From: Oscillospiraceae bacterium
Lineage (GTDB): Bacteria; Bacillota; Clostridia; Oscillospirales; Oscillospiraceae
Direction: 5' to 3'
Assembly: GCA_015067495.1 (NCBI GenBank)
Contig: SVMI01000001.1
Coordinates: forward strand, 186,001 to 250,000
DNA length: 64,000 nt
A program made the translations under genes and the position numbers. Under the pieces are notes generated by a model. The model ran no database searches, was not told where the DNA came from, and saw nothing but the letters and a program-made list of their open reading frames with translations. The first letter of the stretch is position 1; each line of letters starts with the position of its first letter. This document shows, one piece after another, positions 60,425-64,000 of the stretch.

Positions 60425-61476
60425 TTGCATTCTTCCCCGAACCATACCCCGACGAATTGGCTTACAGTTGGTTTTCCCGGTATCATATGCGCTCGGGGCA
60501 CATGACCTTTTCAACGACTGCGGCAGACTTGTTTGTGGAGTACGGAAAACGCCCCAGTATCGAATTCATCATTCCCCTAACTGATGGTGTAAAAGTTGCC
60601 ATTGAGCGCTATATGCCATATGGTCGCTTTCTGGAAAAGCACACGATGTTTCCCTACTATGCAAGGTTCATCCCTCTGGAGCGCAGGCTTTCCGCGTGGG
60701 AACTGATACAGGTGGGAGACCGTCGGTTTGCGGATGCCCTGTATATCACGAAAACGAAAGGTATTCAGCGTACCCATCTTCGGTACTGTCCAATTTGTGC
60801 ACAATCTGACCGTGGGCAGTGTGGAGAAACCTACTGGCACAGGAGCCACCAACTCCCGTGGGTATCTGTCTGCCCAGAGCACCGGTGCCGCCTGCTGAAC
60901 AGCTCCATCAGTCTTGTCGGTGCCGGCCACGGTTTCCATCTTACCACAGCGGAGGAGGTCGTTCCCTACGACAGCCCAGTGGATACTGCGGTATCTGACC
61001 TGGAATGGAGTGTTGCGCAGTTTGTGACACGGGTTTTTGATGCCGATATCAGCCTAAAAAACGATGTGCCGGTGGGAAAGTTTATCCGGTCCCGGTTGGA
61101 AGGCACGAAATATACTTCCCTGCGGGGCGAGCAGGTTTTTGCCCGGTTGCTGTTCCAAGACCTGCAGCAGCATTATGGAGAGCTGCTACCCAACACTCTA
61201 AGTGCATGGTTCCACATCCAGAAAGTGTGCTGTGCCCAGAACTTCCACACTTATGATATCTGTATGCTTGCGCTTTTTCTGAGTATCCCTATTGAAGACC
61301 TATTGGATATGAAACTACCAGAGATGAGCCTGCAGCAGCGCTTTGATGCCCGGCTTCGGGAACTGCGTTCTCAGGGACTGACCCAAAAGCAAACGGCTGA
61401 GGTCATGGGCGTATCGTTAGATGCTATAAAAGGTGTTGAAGAAAAGCGGTATCGCAGCACGAGAGTGCCCCTATAA
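60421..61476 (+). CDS. tniQ: TniQ/TnsD-family target-selection protein
   Basis: TniQ/TnsD proteins recognise the attachment site or bridge to another targeting factor. The 351-residue protein has the N-terminal FFPEPYPDELAYSWFSRYH motif, zinc knuckles CPIC (123-126) and CPEH (151-154) with His140/143 between, and a C-terminal helix-turn-helix (LTQKQTAEVMGVSLDAI). It is longer than minimal CRISPR-type TniQ but shorter than E. coli TnsD (about 508), and has DNA-binding potential of its own. Its place behind guaB suggests it may recognise the guaB 3' region. Confidence 0.9.
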   Translation: MIAFFPEPYPDELAYSWFSRYHMRSGHMTFSTTAADLFVEYGKRPSIEFIIPLTDGVKVAIERYMPYGRFLEKHTMFPYYARFIPLERRLSAWELIQVGDRRFADALYITKTKGIQRTHLRYCPICAQSDRGQCGETYWHRSHQLPWVSVCPEHRCRLLNSSISLVGAGHGFHLTTAEEVVPYDSPVDTAVSDLEWSVAQFVTRVFDADISLKNDVPVGKFIRSRLEGTKYTSLRGEQVFARLLFQDLQQHYGELLPNTLSAWFHIQKVCCAQNFHTYDICMLALFLSIPIEDLLDMKLPEMSLQQRFDARLRELRSQGLTQKQTAEVMGVSLDAIKGVEEKRYRSTRVPL

Positions 61477-61485
61477 CAAAGCATG

Positions 61486-61510
61486 CCCGTTGGATCTTCG
61501 ATCCAACGGG
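61486..61510. terminator. Hairpin between tniQ and the XRE gene
   Basis: Perfect 11-bp stem CCCGTTGGATC / GATCCAACGGG with loop TTC at the convergent junction. No U-tract is visible, so its termination strength is uncertain. Confidence 0.6.
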
Positions 61511-61516
61511 CGGGCG

Positions 61517-61768
61517 TCATTCATCATCATCGTCTTCAAAGGAGTAATCGTTTAACTCCTTAAAGTCCAAAAACTCTGCGACGGTCATATTAAAAGCCAA
61601 CGCAATTTTGTGCAGCGTCTTAATCCGAGGGTTCTTTGTCAGTCCCCGGACAATGTTATCCAAGGTCGATTGCTTCACATCGCTCATGGAAGCCAATTTG
61701 TTGATGGCGATGCCGCGCTCTTTGCACAGTTGCCGGATGCGCTTTATATAAATTTCTGAGTAGTCCAT
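61517..61768 (-). CDS. XRE-family helix-turn-helix repressor
   Basis: An 83-residue Cro/C1-type DNA-binding protein. The HTH spans about residues 8-62 (IRQLCKERGIAINKLASMSDVKQSTLDNIVRG...RIKTLHKIALAFNMTVAEFL) and the tail is acidic (FEDDDDE). It is divergent from the SLOG-lipoprotein operon, and three copies of an inverted repeat lie in the 155-bp gap. It is therefore probably the repressor of both directions. GGAGGTCGCGCAT precedes the ATG. Confidence 0.9.
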   Translation of the reverse strand: MDYSEIYIKRIRQLCKERGIAINKLASMSDVKQSTLDNIVRGLTKNPRIKTLHKIALAFNMTVAEFLDFKELNDYSFEDDDDE

Positions 61769-61792
61769 ATGCGCGACCTCCCACTGTTAGCA

Positions 61793-61909
61793 TTACCCGT
61801 TTGCGGGTTAACAATATGATAACAGTGAAACCTAACGAAATTACCCGAATACGGGTTGACATTCGAAATATAAATCCTTAAAATGTACGCATAACCCGAA
61901 TATGGGTAA
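61793..61909. promoter_or_regulatory. Three-operator control region, XRE / SLOG genes
   Basis: Three inverted repeats of type TTACCCGAATACGGGTTA lie at 61793-61811, 61841-61858 and 61892-61909, centres 48 and 51 bp apart (nearly five helical turns). One is beside the XRE start, the middle one overlaps the -35 of the rightward promoter, and one lies between its -10 and the SLOG ribosome site. Confidence 0.85.
61856..61884 (+). promoter_or_regulatory. Promoter of the SLOG-lipoprotein operon
   Basis: -35 TTGACA (61856-61861) overlapping operator 2, 17 bp, -10 TAAAAT (61879-61884), with operator 3 just downstream. Confidence 0.8.
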
Positions 61910-61923
61910 TTTGGAGGCGCAAT

Positions 61924-62385
61924 ATGTCAGCATGTTGCTTTTTCGGGCATAAGGATACCCCGGAGGATGTGAAACCTGCGTTGCATGCCGCCATCGAAGA
62001 GCTTATCACCCAGCACGGCGTTGGTGTCTTTTATGTGGGCAACCAAGGTACCTTCGATGCCTATGTGCGCTCTGCTCTGCGGCAGTTCCAGGAGAAACAC
62101 CCCCATATCCGGTATGCAGTGGTCCTGGCCTATATGCCCGGTAAGCAAACCGAGTATGACGATTTCTCGGATACCATGCTCCCGGAGGGCATTGAGGAAG
62201 TTCACCCCCGGTATGCTCTCGACTGGCGAAACCGTTGGCTTCTGCGGGCGTCCCAATACATCGTTTGCTATATCCATCACCGCTGGGGCGGCGCTGCCAA
62301 GTATGTGCAGATGGCTTTGCGGCAAGGAAAAACGGTTATCAATCTCTGCGCCAACAGCGTACTTGACGGAGGGAGCTTAAAATGA
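61924..62385 (+). CDS. SLOG-family (DUF1273-like) putative nucleotide-binding protein
   Basis: A 153-residue Rossmann-like protein. It starts with the SLOG pattern CFFGHKDTPEDVKPAL and later has FYVGNQGTFDAYVRSALRQ, VVLAYMPGK and YIVCYIHHRWGGAAKYVQMALRQGKTVINL. SLOG domains bind nucleotides or nucleotide-derived ligands and recur in mobile-element and conflict systems. The ligand here is unknown. It is first in an operon under XRE control; its stop overlaps the lipoprotein start (ATGA). TTGGAGGCGCAAT precedes the ATG. Confidence 0.8.
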   Translation: MSACCFFGHKDTPEDVKPALHAAIEELITQHGVGVFYVGNQGTFDAYVRSALRQFQEKHPHIRYAVVLAYMPGKQTEYDDFSDTMLPEGIEEVHPRYALDWRNRWLLRASQYIVCYIHHRWGGAAKYVQMALRQGKTVINLCANSVLDGGSLK

Positions 62386-62807
62386 AAAGAGTACTGTGCG
62401 TCGCCTTGGTGCTGCTGCTCCTGGCGGGATGCTCTGCGCCGGAACCTGCACCGACACCGATACCTGAGCCGGAGGGTTCTTATACACAAGACATTTATGA
62501 GCTGACCTTCTCAGTGGCACGGGTCTCCGGCGGCTCCGCCCGGGACTGGGATTTTACCTATAGCCATAATGACGAGGTTATCACCAGTGGACACCGGGTT
62601 CTGCTGTCAAAGGAAGTCTTTACCTTCTATTCTGTACAGTTAACTGTCACCGAAGATGGGAACCCCGATAATGCTTACAGCGATTCCTTCCCGGTGGCGC
62701 TCTGCGCCGGTGGCTCCGGTGAGACGGAAATCACCGTAACGGCAGCGGATGGGCGTACTTCCACCTTCAAGATTGTTTGCACCGTAAAACGGGTCGGCAA
62801 ATGTTAG
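62382..62807 (+). CDS. Small cargo lipoprotein coupled to the SLOG gene
   Basis: A 141-residue lipoprotein with lipobox LLAGC (Cys17), a Pro-rich spacer (SAPEPAPTPIPEPEG) and a roughly 110-residue beta-rich domain (WDFTYSHNDEVITSGHRVLL...ETEITVTAADGRTSTFKIVCTVKRVGKC) that looks immunoglobulin-like. The family is not recognised. Coupling to a cytoplasmic SLOG protein suggests a sensor or effector pair across the membrane; this is inference. The ATG overlaps the upstream stop. Confidence 0.7.
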   Translation: MKRVLCVALVLLLLAGCSAPEPAPTPIPEPEGSYTQDIYELTFSVARVSGGSARDWDFTYSHNDEVITSGHRVLLSKEVFTFYSVQLTVTEDGNPDNAYSDSFPVALCAGGSGETEITVTAADGRTSTFKIVCTVKRVGKC

Positions 62808-63161
62808 TATCGCCCCAGTTTCTCTTTCCAGGAGCTAATTATCATTTTGACTGACAAAAGTTGTGCACCCCGCAACTCCGGTACGACGCAAGATGGAGCC
62901 CCGGAAAAGCCTTTGCTTGAAAAGGACAAAAGGCAGGGCGACAGCGAAGCGACGTTAAGGGAGATACGGGGAACATAAAGCGAGATGCCATGCTTCTTGT
63001 GAAGAAAATGAAGGTTGTTTTACTTTACTTCAGAGAAAAAAGTAAAAGGAAATAATATAAGTGAAAGAACACAAAAGCCTTCATTTCTTTCATAATCTTC
63101 ATATTAAGAAGCAAGCATTAAAATACCCCCGTGGAGGATCCACGGGGGTATGGAGATGATA
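62808..63161. other. 354-bp non-coding stretch in the cargo region
   Basis: No convincing gene. It contains GC-rich patches (around 62855-62980, including CAGCGAAGCGACG) and an A-rich tract (63000-63065). It ends in a hairpin. The GC-rich part could be a structured RNA or a decayed gene fragment; the sequence does not decide. Confidence 0.35.
63124..63150 (-). terminator. Hairpin downstream of the primase gene
   Basis: Perfect 12-bp stem TACCCCCGTGGA / TCCACGGGGGTA with loop GGA, just past the primase stop. On the minus strand TTTAATGC follows. Confidence 0.7.
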
Positions 63162-64000
63162 TCATCTGTATGTACTGAAAGCATCTTGCGTCAAAGTTTT
63201 GGGGCCGCTAATTACATTCCCTTGCGCGGTGTGTTTAATAAGGTCTTCTTTGGGAATTCCGTAGTGCGCTGCCAGCTTTTTCTTGAAATCTTCCATAGAA
63301 AGAGTATGCCCGTTGTTGTTACTTCTGCACCATTTGGTAAACGCGTTATAAACGGTCGTAATAGTATCACAAGCATTTTTGCCAGTGCTGACAAAATCTT
63401 CGAGGCATTCCGTTGCAAATGCAGTGACGATGTTGTTTGTCTTGGCGTACTCCTCACGAGCCTCAATAATGGCTTTCGGCTCAGTAAGCTTGTACCCATT
63501 TTTGATAACAACTTGTAGCGCCATGACTGCCTTATAAATAATGCCACTGGCCTCTGCAAACATCTTCTCCAGTAGCTTTGGGTCCCGCTCTTCCTCAGGG
63601 ATGACGTTATTGCACTTTACAATGCAGAACCGGTCATATACCCAGGTACCATCATCGCCGGAGAATACCGGCATCCGGTTGGTTGCAAAAATCAGACAGC
63701 CTCTGTACCGGAAGGTGAAACCCTGTTGAGACTTTCTTTCACCCATGATGCTATCGCCGCCAGTGAGCTGTTTGAAGGTACGCAGCTCCTTCAAAGACAT
63801 GAAGCCCATATCAGCAGAGCCAACCATACGCTTACCATAAACATAGCTGGTGCCGAATCGAGCTTCCAGACCAGACAGGTCAATGGCGAAGTGATTGCGT
63901 TCACCCAGCAGCATTTCCAGGAGCAGCTTTATCTGGGATTTGCCGGTATCACCGGGGCCTGTAAAGAACAACCCCTTTTTGAAGTGGGTGCCCCAAACAT
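63162..64000 (-). CDS. Phage/plasmid-type primase-helicase (P4 family), C-terminal part
   Basis: A superfamily 3 helicase/primase of the kind that starts replication of phages, satellites and plasmids. The visible 279 residues begin WGTHFKKGLFFTGPGDTGKS (Walker A GPGDTGKS) and include the sensor region CLIFATNRMPVF and the C-terminal winged-helix/P4 domain (TIYNAF-like VYNAFTKWCRSNN). The N-terminus lies beyond the window. It indicates a phage-derived or integrative element either as cargo of, or adjoining, the Tn7-like module. Confidence 0.85.
   Translation of the reverse strand, partial: VWGTHFKKGLFFTGPGDTGKSQIKLLLEMLLGERNHFAIDLSGLEARFGTSYVYGKRMVGSADMGFMSLKELRTFKQLTGGDSIMGERKSQQGFTFRYRGCLIFATNRMPVFSGDDGTWVYDRFCIVKCNNVIPEEERDPKLLEKMFAEASGIIYKAVMALQVVIKNGYKLTEPKAIIEAREEYAKTNNIVTAFATECLEDFVSTGKNACDTITTVYNAFTKWCRSNNNGHTLSMEDFKKKLAAHYGIPKEDLIKHTAQGNVISGPKTLTQDAFSTYR

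Overview
The window comes from a bacterial chromosome close to the replication origin. It is most likely an anaerobic gut-type member of the Clostridia, probably Oscillospirales/Ruminococcaceae-like. This is inferred from four things: the Gram-positive promoters and strong GGAGG ribosome sites; a Na+-pumping oxaloacetate decarboxylase beside an ATP-dependent PEP carboxykinase; lysine/DAP synthesis by the meso-DAP dehydrogenase route under an L-box; and lipoproteins with Cys/His-rich GHTW-type repeats. No rRNA operon is present; one tRNA gene (Leu, UAG) is.

Region 1 (1-18.4 kb) is transcribed almost entirely leftwards. It starts with the 5' end of dnaN, an origin-like dnaA-dnaN intergenic region (five evenly spaced TTTTCCACA boxes, TAG trinucleotides and an AT tract) and dnaA. 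Next come the oxaloacetate decarboxylase operon (alpha, gamma, a carrier with two biotinyl domains, beta) and pckA. The classical rpmH-rnpA-yidD-yidC-jag block follows, then rsmG, a DUF3810 metalloprotease-like membrane protein, an acyl-ACP thioesterase, and a response regulator / histidine kinase / HtrA operon. A second DnaA-box cluster lies at 14.1 kb.

Region 2 (18.5-56.4 kb) is mostly rightward housekeeping and metabolism. It holds a GIY-YIG nuclease gene enclosed by the arms of a dispersed repeat, uppP, a stomatin/NfeD pair, apbE with a pectinase-like protein and an esterase, pta, ruvCAB, rny, tRNA-Leu, a cell-surface 5'-nucleotidase, aspA, a MerR-controlled lipoprotein, the riboswitch-controlled dapA-ddh-lysA operon, an unusual M28 peptidase/AAC(3)-like fusion, typA, an O-antigen-ligase-like membrane protein, a YitT protein and guaB. 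About a dozen copies of one palindromic repeat family (TGTCATTGCGAG...CTCGCAATGACA) and several copies of a second (GTAGGGCGGG...CCCGCCCTAC) occupy the intergenic gaps of regions 1 and 2.

Region 3 (56.4-64 kb) is accessory DNA: a Tn7-like transposition module (tnsA-tnsB-tnsC-tniQ, all overlapping) starting 0.6 kb downstream of guaB. Behind it lies a cargo module made of an XRE repressor, three matching operators, a SLOG-family protein and a small lipoprotein. The window ends inside a P4-type primase/helicase gene. The right end of the element is not in the window.
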